Part shown: positions 1-5,788 of the stretch, piece by piece
How positions within the stretch are numbered: the stretch's first letter is position 1
Layout: each line of letters begins with the position of its first letter
Source: DATEUP01 sp035283065
Lineage (GTDB): Archaea; Thermoplasmatota; DTKX01; DATEUP01
NCBI GenBank assembly: GCA_035283065.1
Contig: DATEUP010000009.1
Location: 1 to 6,507 of the forward strand
DNA length: 6,507 bases
Reading direction: 5' to 3'
The notes under the pieces: generated by a model
Databases searched by the model: none
The model's input: only the letters and a program-made list of their open reading frames with translations
What the model was told of the DNA's origin: nothing
Program-made: the position numbers and the translations under genes

Positions 1-2
1 CC

Positions 3-668
3 CGCGAGTCGGGCGCGAGCCTGCCCGTCTTCCCGGAATTTGCCTCGACCAAGCGCGAGGTCCTGCTCCTCTTGAAGCGCGAGGGGCAGCTCGACCTCGA
101 AACGCTTTCCAAGCGGCTCGGCGTCACGAAGATGGCCGTGCACAAGCACGCGAAGGACCTTGAGGAGCGCGGGCTCATCGAGCGGGTGCCGGTGAGACGG
201 CCCAAGGGACGGCCGCGGCTCGCGCTCCGCCTCGCCCCCCGCGCATCGAACCTCTTCCCCAAGGCCTACGCGGGCCTCACCTGCAGCGCGCTTGCCTTCA
301 TCGAGGAGAAGCTCGGGCGCGAGGGCGTCAAGGAGGCCCTGCGCAAGCGCCAAGGCGAAGTCCTGCGCGACTACCGCGGTAAGGTCGGCGGCGAGTCGCT
401 TGGGCAACGCGTGGAGGAGCTCGCGGCCCTTCGCGACCACGACGGCTACATGGCCGAGGCCCACGGGGGCGGCAAGGGCCGCTTCGAGATCCTCGAGTAC
501 AACTGCCCGGTCCTTGCCGTGGCGGAGAACTACGGGGAGGCCTGCGAGGTCGAACGCGAGCTCTTCCGCAAAGTGCTGCACGCCAAGGTCGAGACGACCC
601 ACCGCGTCGTGGCCGGCGCGAACGTATGCCGGTTCCTCGTTTCGGCGCTGAAGGAGGGGCACGCATGA
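3..668 (+). CDS. SufR-like winged-helix regulator with Fe-S cysteine motif (5' partial)
   Basis: The frame is open from the left edge, so the start lies outside the window; the TTG at 72 is internal because the winged-helix domain already begins around nt 48 (STKREVLLLLKREGQLDLE). A DeoR/ArsR-type winged helix follows, with recognition helix VTKMAVHKHAKDLEERG and a basic wing (VRRPKGRPRL). The C-terminal half carries NCPVLAVAENYGEACEVERE and then VCRF, giving cysteines at nt 504, 543 and 627 spaced C-X12-C-X27-C. This matches the cluster-ligand pattern I recall for SufR, a [4Fe-4S] repressor of suf genes. The stop codon overlaps the ATG of the next gene (ATGA), so it is probably translated with the dehydrogenase and QueA-like genes rather than with suf genes. 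Inference: a redox or Fe-S-responsive regulator of its own operon. It could also be a broader archaeal regulator sharing this sensor domain. Family call good, target unknown. Confidence 0.85.
   Translation, partial: RESGASLPVFPEFASTKREVLLLLKREGQLDLETLSKRLGVTKMAVHKHAKDLEERGLIERVPVRRPKGRPRLALRLAPRASNLFPKAYAGLTCSALAFIEEKLGREGVKEALRKRQGEVLRDYRGKVGGESLGQRVEELAALRDHDGYMAEAHGGGKGRFEILEYNCPVLAVAENYGEACEVERELFRKVLHAKVETTHRVVAGANVCRFLVSALKEGHA
651..657 (+). promoter_or_regulatory. Shine-Dalgarno site for the SDR gene
   Basis: AAGGAGG ends 7 bases before the ATG at 665. It decides the start of the dehydrogenase in favour of 665 over the longer in-frame start at 626, which would only add residues read through the end of the regulator gene. 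Confidence 0.75.
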
Positions 669-1414
669 TCGAGGCCCACTCCGGAGGCGAGAGCCCTGCC
701 AAGGTCGCGATGGTCACCGGCGCAAGCCGCGGCCTTGGGCGCGAACTCGCCCTCTTCCTCGCCGCCCGCGGCTTCGCGCTGGTCGTCACGGCCCGCAGCG
801 CGCCTGAACTTGCGCGGGCGGTCGCCGACCTCGAGGCCAAGCACGCGACGGTGAAAGCGCTCCCGGGCGATGTCGCCGACGCGGGCCACCGCAAGGCGCT
901 CGTCGAAGCGGCGCGCGCGTTCGGACGCCTCGATGTCCTTGTCAACAACGCCTCGGAGCTCGGGCCCGTGCCCCTTCGCCCCTTGCGCGACGCGCAGGCC
1001 GACGACCTTCGCCACGTGCTCGAAGTGAACCTTGTCGCGCCCCTGGCGCTCGTCCAGGAGGCCTTGCCGCTCCTCGAGCGCTCCCGCGGGCTCGTGGTCG
1101 ACATTTCAAGCGACGCGGCGGTGGGTGCCTACCCGGGCTGGGGCCTCTACGGGTCAAGCAAAGCCGCCCTTGACCTGGCGACCAAGACGCTCGCCAACGA
1201 GCTGAGGGCGTCCGGCGTCGGGGCCGTTGCTGTGGACCCTGGGGACATGCGCACGAAGATGCACCAGGACGCCTACCAGGGGCAGGACATCTCCGACCGG
1301 CCGCTGCCCTCCGTCACCCTCCCCTTCTTCGCCTGGCTCCTTTCGCAGGAGCCGCTCAAGGTGACGGGCGCGCGTTTCCAGGCCCAGGGGAGCCTCTGGG
1401 AGGTGCCCGCATGA
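665..1414 (+). CDS. Short-chain dehydrogenase/reductase (SDR)
   Basis: A 249-residue classical SDR, of usual length, expected to be a soluble NAD(P)(H)-dependent oxidoreductase. Visible landmarks are the Rossmann cofactor motif TGASRGLG (residues 18-25), NNAS (94-97, in place of the common NNAG), the VNL segment with Asn122, catalytic Ser149, and Tyr162/Lys166 in YGSSK. The usual PG motif is present as DPGDMRTKMHQ (191-201). The basic Arg22 in the glycine motif leans towards NADP(H), but this is only inference. The substrate cannot be read from sequence. The start at 665 is chosen from the AAGGAGG site and the ATGA overlap with the regulator; the stop overlaps the ATG of the QueA-like gene in the same way. 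I recall actinobacterial genomes with a similar SDR next to a QueA-like gene, so the pairing may be functional. Well supported as SDR. Confidence 0.93.
   Translation: MIEAHSGGESPAKVAMVTGASRGLGRELALFLAARGFALVVTARSAPELARAVADLEAKHATVKALPGDVADAGHRKALVEAARAFGRLDVLVNNASELGPVPLRPLRDAQADDLRHVLEVNLVAPLALVQEALPLLERSRGLVVDISSDAAVGAYPGWGLYGSSKAALDLATKTLANELRASGVGAVAVDPGDMRTKMHQDAYQGQDISDRPLPSVTLPFFAWLLSQEPLKVTGARFQAQGSLWEVPA
1398..1404 (+). promoter_or_regulatory. Shine-Dalgarno site for the QueA-like gene
   Basis: GGGAGGT lies inside the end of the SDR gene, 6 bases before the ATG at 1411. It supports coupled translation through the second ATGA overlap. Confidence 0.65.
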
Positions 1415-2457
1415 ACCTTGCAGACCTGCGGTTCGAACGCCCCGAGAACCTGGTTGCCCACGAGCCTCCGGAGCGGCGCGGCGCGGGCCGCGAAGGCGTG
1501 CGCCTCCTCGTTTCGCAAGACGGCGTCCAGCGGGACGCGCGCTTTGTGGACCTCCCGCAGTTCCTGCGCCGCGGCGACCTCCTTGTCGTCAACGAGAGCG
1601 CGACGGTCCGGGCGAGCCTGCCCGTCGAGGGGCGCCTTGGCGAGCACCTGCTGAACCTCTGCACGCGGTTTGCCCCCGACCTATGGCTTGCCGAACCCCG
1701 GTGGAGCCCCGGCAAACCGGGCCCGATGCCGGTGGAAGAGGGCGAGCAACTGCGCGCCGGCCGCGCCCTCGTCCGACTCCTTGCGCCCTACCCAGGGATC
1801 CCCCGCCTGTGGTTCGCGCAGGCAGACCGCCCGTTCGACGAGGTCCAGCGCGGGGTGGCGGGCCCGATCCACTACGGCTACGCCCGGGCGTTTCCGCTCG
1901 AGGTGTACCAGACGGCCTTTTCAAGGGTGCCGGGGAGCGTCGAGATGCCCTCGGCCGCGCGGCCCATCACCCTCCCGGTCCTGCGCGCGCTCGCCAAAGC
2001 TGGCGTCCGCGTCGCGGCCGTGCGCCTGCACACGGGCGTCTCGAGTCTCGAGATCGAAGCGGCGACCGTCGAGGCCCAGGCCCTCTACCCCGAGCCCTTC
2101 CGCGTGGGACCCGAGACGGCCGCGGCGCTCAACGCGACCCACGCAGCCGGCGGACGCGTCATCGCCGTCGGTACGACGGTCGTCCGCGCGCTCGAATCGG
2201 CATCGGGGCCGGAGGGCGTCCGCGCGTCGCAGGGCTTCACCCGCCTTTACGTTAACCCATCAAGGGGCGTCCGGGCCGTCGACGGTCTCCTCACCGGGCT
2301 CCACGACCCCGTCACGAGCCACCTCGCGATGCTCTCTGCGCTCGCCGGGATCGACCGGGTCAAGGATGCCTACGCCCACGCGATCCGGGAGCGCTATCTA
2401 TGGCACGAGTTCGGCGACAGCCACCTTATCCTGCCAAGCGCGCGCAGCGCGTCCTAG
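1411..2457 (+). CDS. QueA-like S-adenosylmethionine:tRNA ribosyltransferase-isomerase (diverged)
   Basis: A 348-residue protein, full length for the QueA family. In bacteria QueA transfers the ribosyl part of SAM to preQ1 in tRNA to make epoxyqueuosine. Conserved landmarks are ENLVAHEPPERR near the N-terminus, GDLLVVNES (55-63; GDLLVFNNT in QueA), EVYQTAFSRVPGSVEMPSA (164-182), RLHTGVSSLEIE (205-216), the strongly conserved RVIAVGTTVVRALESA (249-264), VDGLLTGLHDP (290-300) and FGDSHLI (335-340 area). Two signatures differ: the usual PTAGLHF is PSAARPI here, and LHVGxGTF is LHTGVSSL. The region around 85-155 also aligns poorly and looks shortened. It is the last gene of the regulator-SDR-QueA-like operon. 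If the host is archaeal, tRNA queuosine is not expected, so it may act on another substrate or have been acquired from bacteria. Family membership is certain; function as true QueA is doubtful. Confidence 0.88.
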   Translation: MNLADLRFERPENLVAHEPPERRGAGREGVRLLVSQDGVQRDARFVDLPQFLRRGDLLVVNESATVRASLPVEGRLGEHLLNLCTRFAPDLWLAEPRWSPGKPGPMPVEEGEQLRAGRALVRLLAPYPGIPRLWFAQADRPFDEVQRGVAGPIHYGYARAFPLEVYQTAFSRVPGSVEMPSAARPITLPVLRALAKAGVRVAAVRLHTGVSSLEIEAATVEAQALYPEPFRVGPETAAALNATHAAGGRVIAVGTTVVRALESASGPEGVRASQGFTRLYVNPSRGVRAVDGLLTGLHDPVTSHLAMLSALAGIDRVKDAYAHAIRERYLWHEFGDSHLILPSARSAS

Positions 2458-2460
2458 GGT

Positions 2461-3384
2461 TCAGGCGTGGGAGAAGAATTCCGCGAGGGCCGCGGCGGTG
2501 GCCTGCGGCTGCTCGACCTGAGGGAAGTGCCCGGCGTTCTCAATGCCGACGAAGCGCGCCCCCGGAATCTTGCGGGACGCCTCCTCGCCGATGCGCCATC
2601 CGAACTGCGGGTCGCCCTTGCCCCAGAGGATGAGCGTGGGGCACTTCACGTCCCCGAGGCGGCCGGCCACCGATGCGTCAGGCCTGCGCAGCGCCCCGCC
2701 GGTCTTGAGGAGGGACCTGCGCTGCGTCTTTCCGGCCCACACGCCAACCATGGCGCTCACCCAGCCTTCCGTCGTGTTGGCCGGGTCGACGAAGACGGCC
2801 TTGTTGAGCAGCTTGCGGACGCCGCCCGCACCGGGCGCCCCTAGAGAGGCGCGCAGGAAGAAGGGGAGGTACATCCGGACTGTCTTGCCGGGGAGTTTCG
2901 GCGCGAACCCGGCCGCGTCAATGGGGACGATCCTCTCGACGGCCTGAGGCCGGTCGAGGGCGAGCATCACCGCAAGCGTGCCGCCGATCGAGCAGCCGAC
3001 GACCGAGAAGCGCTTGAGCTCGAGGCCGTCCACGAACGCGCCGACCGCGCCGCGAAGGGCGGTGAGCGACCCGTCCTTGCCCGGCAGCGGGGTTGACTTG
3101 CCGTGGCCGGGCAGATCGACGGCGATCCACGGGTGCGTGGCACCGAGCGCCTCGGCGACCGGCAGCCAGACCTCGGCCCACGAGGGCCAGCCGTGGATCA
3201 GCAGGACCGGAGGCTTGCCATGTTCGTGCGCGCCTCCTTTGAGGTAGCGGAACTTCACACCGCCCGCGTCGATGAAATGCTCGTGGACGCCGGGGGGGAG
3301 GGGCGCGCCGAAGGTGGTCGGCGCGGCCGCTGTTCCCACGGCCCGGAGCAGGCCATGGCGCGGATATGAGGGCTCGCTCCGCAA
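2461..3384 (-). CDS. Alpha/beta-hydrolase fold protein
   Basis: A soluble alpha/beta hydrolase of up to 307 residues. Using that numbering: VLLIHGWPSW (60-69) carries the oxyanion-region HGW, VDLPGHGKS (89-97) is the typical strand-loop, and GCSIGG (130-135) is the nucleophile elbow with Ser132. The acid is probably Asp258 in LWGKGDPQ and the base His286 in NAGHFPQVEQP, so the triad is complete. A cap domain lies between about 160 and 240. The substrate is unknown; esterase, haloalkane dehalogenase-like or C-C hydrolase roles are all possible, though Ser as nucleophile disfavours a dehalogenase. The start is uncertain: TTG at 3384 or GTG at 3339 (292 residues) both keep the domain, which begins near residue 33, and neither has a clear Shine-Dalgarno. 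It lies downstream of the YCII-like gene on the same strand and ends 3 bases from the convergent QueA-like gene. Confidence 0.92.
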   Translation of the reverse strand: MRSEPSYPRHGLLRAVGTAAAPTTFGAPLPPGVHEHFIDAGGVKFRYLKGGAHEHGKPPVLLIHGWPSWAEVWLPVAEALGATHPWIAVDLPGHGKSTPLPGKDGSLTALRGAVGAFVDGLELKRFSVVGCSIGGTLAVMLALDRPQAVERIVPIDAAGFAPKLPGKTVRMYLPFFLRASLGAPGAGGVRKLLNKAVFVDPANTTEGWVSAMVGVWAGKTQRRSLLKTGGALRRPDASVAGRLGDVKCPTLILWGKGDPQFGWRIGEEASRKIPGARFVGIENAGHFPQVEQPQATAAALAEFFSHA

Positions 3385-3444
3385 GGGGGGCTCGCGCTTA
3401 CGGGCGGTGGTTCCCTGGCGCCCCCTGGCGCGCGAGACTTCCGG

Positions 3445-3735
3445 TTACATCTGCGGCATGGTCTCGAGGACCTCGAGCGTCCCGTTTCCCACGGGGCAGT
3501 TCTGGGCCAGGGCGACGGCGGCCTTGAGGTCCGCCGCCTTGACAACAGTATAGCCGGTCGCCTTGGAGGCGCCCGGGGCGCCAATCGACTTCCTCTCGCC
3601 AAATGGGGCGCCCATATCGACCACGCTGTCGCCGATTTCGCGGAACCATGCCTCCCAGGCCGCCATGACCTTCTTGCCCTCTGCGGCGTTCTTTGGCATT
3701 TCCCCACCGATGTACAGGTACACGAAATTCTTCAC
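3445..3735 (-). CDS. YCII-like (DGPF-related) small protein
   Basis: A 96-residue soluble protein beginning MKNFVYLYIGGEMP. A GKKVMAAWEAWFREIGD helix follows, then VVDMGAPFGERKS (38-50), which corresponds to the DGPF/YCII signature (commonly DGPFAExKE), and a C-terminal GYTVVKAADLKAAVALAQNCP segment typical of the family. YCII-type proteins have a ferredoxin-like fold; most have no established reaction and some are linked to sigma-factor operons or dehalogenation-type chemistry, so no function is claimed. The GTG at 3735 is chosen because AAGGAGG lies 10 bases upstream and the family fold begins there. Longer in-frame starts at 3744, 3804 and 3933 add sequence with no family match. It precedes the hydrolase by 60-105 bases on the same strand and is probably co-transcribed with it. 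Confidence 0.75.
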   Translation of the reverse strand: MKNFVYLYIGGEMPKNAAEGKKVMAAWEAWFREIGDSVVDMGAPFGERKSIGAPGASKATGYTVVKAADLKAAVALAQNCPVGNGTLEVLETMPQM

Positions 3736-3745
3736 GGGTTTCACG

Positions 3746-3752
3746 CCTCCTT
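3746..3752 (-). promoter_or_regulatory. Shine-Dalgarno site deciding the start of the YCII-like gene
   Basis: Read on the minus strand this is AAGGAGG. It is 10 bases from the GTG at 3735 but only 1 base from the GTG at 3744, so it favours the shorter product. Confidence 0.6.
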
Positions 3753-3954
3753 CAACGGAAATCCCCGACGGGAATTCGTGCAGAGGGCACCCGAAGAATA
3801 TCATAGGGAGTTCCGACGGTCCGGCCTTTGGCACTCGCCCAAGCTCCCCTTTCGTCCTGCCCCGGGCGTCCCGCTTTAGTCTTGCGCCGACCAAGGGATG
3901 GTCTTCCTTAGGCGAAGGCGCGAATCCAGGCAAAGCCCCTCATCGTGACCGCAT

Positions 3955-4052
3955 GGACAGAATGAAGTCTGCTCGCCCCCCCGGCCTGGCTGCTCCCCGC
4001 AAGCCCTCCCCGTGGGTATTGCTACGGGCCCCGCTGGCCCTTTTGCCCGCCC
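3955..4052 (+). repeat. Dispersed ~97-base repeat, copy 1
   Basis: First of three copies in the same orientation. By hand alignment it is about 84% identical to copy 2 (15 mismatches, one extra C) and about 82% to copy 3. It starts GGACAGAA and ends TTTGCCCGCCC, with internal invariant blocks CTGGCTRCTCCCC and GTATTGCTRCGG. It occupies most of the gap of nearly 390 bases between the YCII-like gene and the antitoxin gene; apart from the repeat and the two promoter regions I see no gene in that gap. Confidence 0.85.
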
Positions 4053-4084
4053 TTCGACCAGCGCCGCGCGAGCCGCCAAAAACC

Positions 4085-4104
4085 AAACCCTTAACTCCTA
4101 TAGG
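4085..4104 (+). promoter_or_regulatory. Candidate archaeal promoter and operator for the toxin-antitoxin pair
   Basis: An A/T-rich box (CTTAACTCCTATAG) is centred about 26 bases before the ATG at 4122, preceded by an A-rich stretch that could serve as a BRE. There is no Shine-Dalgarno between the box and the ATG, which fits a leaderless archaeal transcript. The box ends in a perfect 8-base palindrome CCTATAGG (4097-4104), a plausible half or core of an antitoxin-binding operator. This is pattern-based only. Confidence 0.35.
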
Positions 4105-4121
4105 CCTCACATAGACCCCAT

Positions 4122-4322
4122 ATGGCAACCCCCAGGATCACCACGATCCAGCTCCCCCCGAAGGTCCGCGACCGCCTCAAGCGCCACGGCCTCAAAGGCC
4201 AGTCCTACGCCGATGTCCTCGTGGCGCTGATGAACCGCGTTGACTACGAGGAGTTCATGGAAGCCCAGTATCGGCGCCTTGCCAAGCGGAGGGATTTCAC
4301 GCCCTTGGATGAGATCGCGTGA
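4122..4322 (+). CDS. RelB-type/archaeal ribbon-helix-helix antitoxin
   Basis: A 66-residue protein. Residues 5-12 (RITTIQLP) form the expected N-terminal beta strand and VRDRLKRHGLKGQSYADVLVALMNRV the two helices of a ribbon-helix-helix or VapB/RelB-like DNA-binding dimer. The remaining C-terminal tail (EEFMEAQYRRLAKRRDF, then TPLDEIA) would wrap the toxin. It resembles short archaeal proteins with the pattern 'VRDRLKxHGxKGxSYxDVL' that are found with RelE toxins. Its TGA overlaps the GTG start of the toxin (GTGA), the usual antitoxin-first order with coupled translation. Expected role: it neutralises the toxin and represses the operon. Family assignment is from pattern memory, but size, order and overlap agree. 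Confidence 0.85.
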   Translation: MATPRITTIQLPPKVRDRLKRHGLKGQSYADVLVALMNRVDYEEFMEAQYRRLAKRRDFTPLDEIA

Positions 4323-4594
4323 CGTTCCGAATTTCCCTCCATCGGGATGCCCGAAAGTTCCTCGAGCGCGTTCAGCGGCCGCAGCGCGAGCGGATCGTAG
4401 CTGCCCTGCGCGCTCTCGAGGACGACCCGTTCACGGCGCGTTCCGGCGCCGACATCAAGCGGCTGCACGGTGTGCGAGGCCGTCAGGACCTGTACCGCCT
4501 TCGAATGGGCAAATTCCGCGCCGTGTACGCTGTCGAAGGGGACGAAGTCCTCGTCACGGAAATCTGGGAACGGGGCCACGGTTACGATATTTGA
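4319..4594 (+). CDS. RelE/ParE-family toxin
   Basis: A 91-residue basic protein starting at GTG 4319 inside the antitoxin stop. It has the RelE/ParE order: short strand (TFRISLHRDARKFLERV), two helices through about residue 36 (RERIVAALRALEDDP), KRLHG (48-51), the strand YRLRMGKFRAVYAVEGDEVLV (59-79, hallmark 'YRxRxGxxRxxY'), and a C-terminal strand ending ERGHGYDI. RelE members cleave mRNA on the ribosome and ParE members act on gyrase; which applies cannot be decided, but Arg60, Arg62, Arg67 and Tyr70 plus a His87 near the C-terminus fit an mRNA-interferase-like site. The toxin and antitoxin together are bracketed by repeat copies 1 and 2, suggesting they moved as a unit. Confidence 0.9.
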   Translation: MTFRISLHRDARKFLERVQRPQRERIVAALRALEDDPFTARSGADIKRLHGVRGRQDLYRLRMGKFRAVYAVEGDEVLVTEIWERGHGYDI

Positions 4595-4616
4595 CCGCGA
4601 TGAGGGGAAGTGGACC

Positions 4617-4713
4617 GGACAGAAAGGGATCTGCTCGCCCCCCGCCCTGGCTGCTCCCCCCTCACCTTCCCCCCGCGTATTGCTGCGGGCCCCGCTGTCC
4701 CTTTTGCCCGCCC
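4617..4713 (+). repeat. Dispersed ~97-base repeat, copy 2
   Basis: Second direct copy, beginning 23 bases after the toxin stop and ending 56 bases before the end of the convergent orphan gene. It is about 84% identical to copy 1 and 80% to copy 3 by hand alignment. Its last 8 bases (GCCCGCCC) double as the left arm of the hairpin at 4706-4735. Confidence 0.85.
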
Positions 4714-4735
4714 CTCATGAGGATGGGGGGCGGGC
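4706..4735. terminator. Strong hairpin between convergent genes, possible bidirectional terminator
   Basis: Arms GCCCGCCCCTCAT and ATGGGGGGCGGGC pair over 13 positions with one G-T wobble, around a GAGG loop. It sits between the toxin gene and the oppositely transcribed orphan gene. A run of four T precedes it on the plus strand and only C/T-mixed sequence follows, so it is not a textbook intrinsic terminator. The hairpin is specific to copy 2; the other repeat copies have different flanks. Confidence 0.4.
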
Positions 4736-4769
4736 CCTTCCCTTCCCTCGGGGTTCCCGCTGAACCTCA

Positions 4770-5543
4770 TTATTCAAAGAACCGAGGTTGCTCATTGGGG
4801 TATCTTCCGTAGTTGTGCAAGATCAGCCCACCATCCGTGAGTGACTTGGTCTCTATGCCCGCCCCGAGGTCCACGGCCATCCCAATCTTGCCCCGTAGGG
4901 TAGGCCCGGCAAAGGTAAACTCGTTCTCGACGGGCGGCTTCCCCGCCAACAATGAATCGTAGGACATGTCCGAGGAGTTCGTCTCATCATCAGCCCAGCC
5001 GTAAAATGGGTGAATCCGGGTGTACAGTGCTTCAGCGAGCATCAGAATCAACTTCTTGTTGCGGTGGTGCGTGGCTGGATTCCCGTACATGTGGACATAC
5101 TCATCCCACGCCCGGAAGTCCACAACGATCTTTTCCTTGAGCGCGGGGTCCGAATCGAGGATGAAATCGAGTTTCGTCTTCCTTGCAACGTTCTCGTCCC
5201 TCACTTCGGGATGAGCCCTTAACATCTGGATCACCTCCTGATCAAACTCAAATGGCATCTCGAAGCCGAGATCATAGGTTTCAAATTGGGCCCGCGACCC
5301 AACCGGCCGACCCTTCAGATCCCGGGTCGCCTCGCCGATGGCTTCAGAGAAGGAGGGTGTACCTACCGTGTGCGACCAGCGGCTTTGAATCGTCGGCACC
5401 GACTCGTCGATGGCCTTGTGCTTTGTAGTGTCCCGAAACTTGGCGCCGACGCTGACGAGCGCATCCGTCGCCCCCTTTACCACATCATCCATCGGCACCG
5501 CCGAAGGATCCACGTAGAACTGCATCCAGTAGAAGGCGGTCAT
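4770..5543 (-). CDS. Orphan protein of unknown function, lower GC
   Basis: A 257-residue soluble protein that I do not recognise with confidence; no signal peptide or membrane segment is visible. It starts MTAFYWMQFYVDP at an ATG without Shine-Dalgarno. The C-terminal third carries LILMLAEALYTRIHPFYGWADDE (about 165-187), FTFAGPTLRGKIG (209-221) and SLTDGGLILH (234-243). This order, with aromatic 'xPxYGWxD', then 'xFxGP', then 'LxDGGxLL', recalls bacterial immunity-type or DUF families, but I would not assign one. One 60-base stretch (5041-5100) counts 50% GC against 72% for a comparable stretch of the SDR gene (1081-1140), and many codons end in A or T, which suggests recent acquisition. It lies between repeat copies 2 and 3 and is transcribed against the toxin-antitoxin genes. 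A coding sequence is very likely; function unknown. Confidence 0.82.
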   Translation of the reverse strand: MTAFYWMQFYVDPSAVPMDDVVKGATDALVSVGAKFRDTTKHKAIDESVPTIQSRWSHTVGTPSFSEAIGEATRDLKGRPVGSRAQFETYDLGFEMPFEFDQEVIQMLRAHPEVRDENVARKTKLDFILDSDPALKEKIVVDFRAWDEYVHMYGNPATHHRNKKLILMLAEALYTRIHPFYGWADDETNSSDMSYDSLLAGKPPVENEFTFAGPTLRGKIGMAVDLGAGIETKSLTDGGLILHNYGRYPNEQPRFFE

Positions 5544-5563
5544 TGCTTTCGACAGGGAATGGG

Positions 5564-5585
5564 CCTTCGGGCTTCTAACCTTCGG
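5564..5585. promoter_or_regulatory. Short direct repeat upstream of the orphan gene
   Basis: CCTTCGG occurs twice with a 15-base period (5564-5570 and 5579-5585), 20-42 bases upstream of the orphan gene's ATG. It could be a regulator site or chance. Confidence 0.2.
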
Positions 5586-5630
5586 AATTCCCGCGGGGGG
5601 CGTCTCCGTCTCCCGAGACCACGTCAGCCT

Positions 5631-5727
5631 GGACAGAAAGAAGGCTTCTAGACCCCCGCCCTGGCTACTCCCCGCGCACCCTCCCCGCGGGTATTGCTAC
5701 GGACCGCGTTCTCCCCTTTGCCCGCCC
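5631..5727 (+). repeat. Dispersed ~97-base repeat, copy 3
   Basis: Third direct copy, upstream of the orphan gene and downstream of the minus-strand small membrane protein gene. It is the most diverged copy (about 80-82% identity), yet without indels relative to copy 2. Beyond it the gap at 5544-5788 shows no gene. Confidence 0.82.
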
Positions 5728-5788
5728 CACGCCCTCCCGGATCTGGAAATGGCAAGGCCCACGGCCCGAGCCGCGTGGCCCGGCCCCC

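Noticed and set aside
328..1104. Long minus-strand frame opposite the regulator and SDR genes (258 codons)
   Set aside because: Arg/Ser/Pro/Ala-rich composition typical of the complement of GC-rich genes; the plus strand carries two clear families across the same bases.
1670..2521. Second plus-strand frame of 283 codons overlapping the QueA-like gene
   Set aside because: Low-complexity Arg/Ser/Pro/Ala content without family motifs; the overlapping frame is unmistakably QueA-like.
3736..3933. N-terminal extension of the YCII-like protein
   Set aside because: The extension lacks any family resemblance, and a Shine-Dalgarno lies just inside it, directly before the GTG at 3735.
4009..4028. Covarying hairpin in the repeat core (CCCGT/ACGGG in copy 1, CCCGC/GCGGG in copy 2)
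   Set aside because: The two stems are out of register in the alignment (loops of 10 and 8 bases) and copy 3 cannot form either, so it is not true covariation.
3955..5727. Similar peptides (GRAKG ... GEQPGRG) encoded on the minus strand of the repeat copies
   Set aside because: Codon-by-codon comparison of copies 1 and 2 shows changes at first and second positions as often as third, and copy 3 has an in-frame stop, so there is no sign of protein-level selection.
3955..5727. Integron attC sites or a CRISPR array
   Set aside because: No GTTRRRY/RYYYAAC core sites are visible in the copies, no integrase is in the window, and the spacing (662 and 1014 bases) and repeat length rule out CRISPR.
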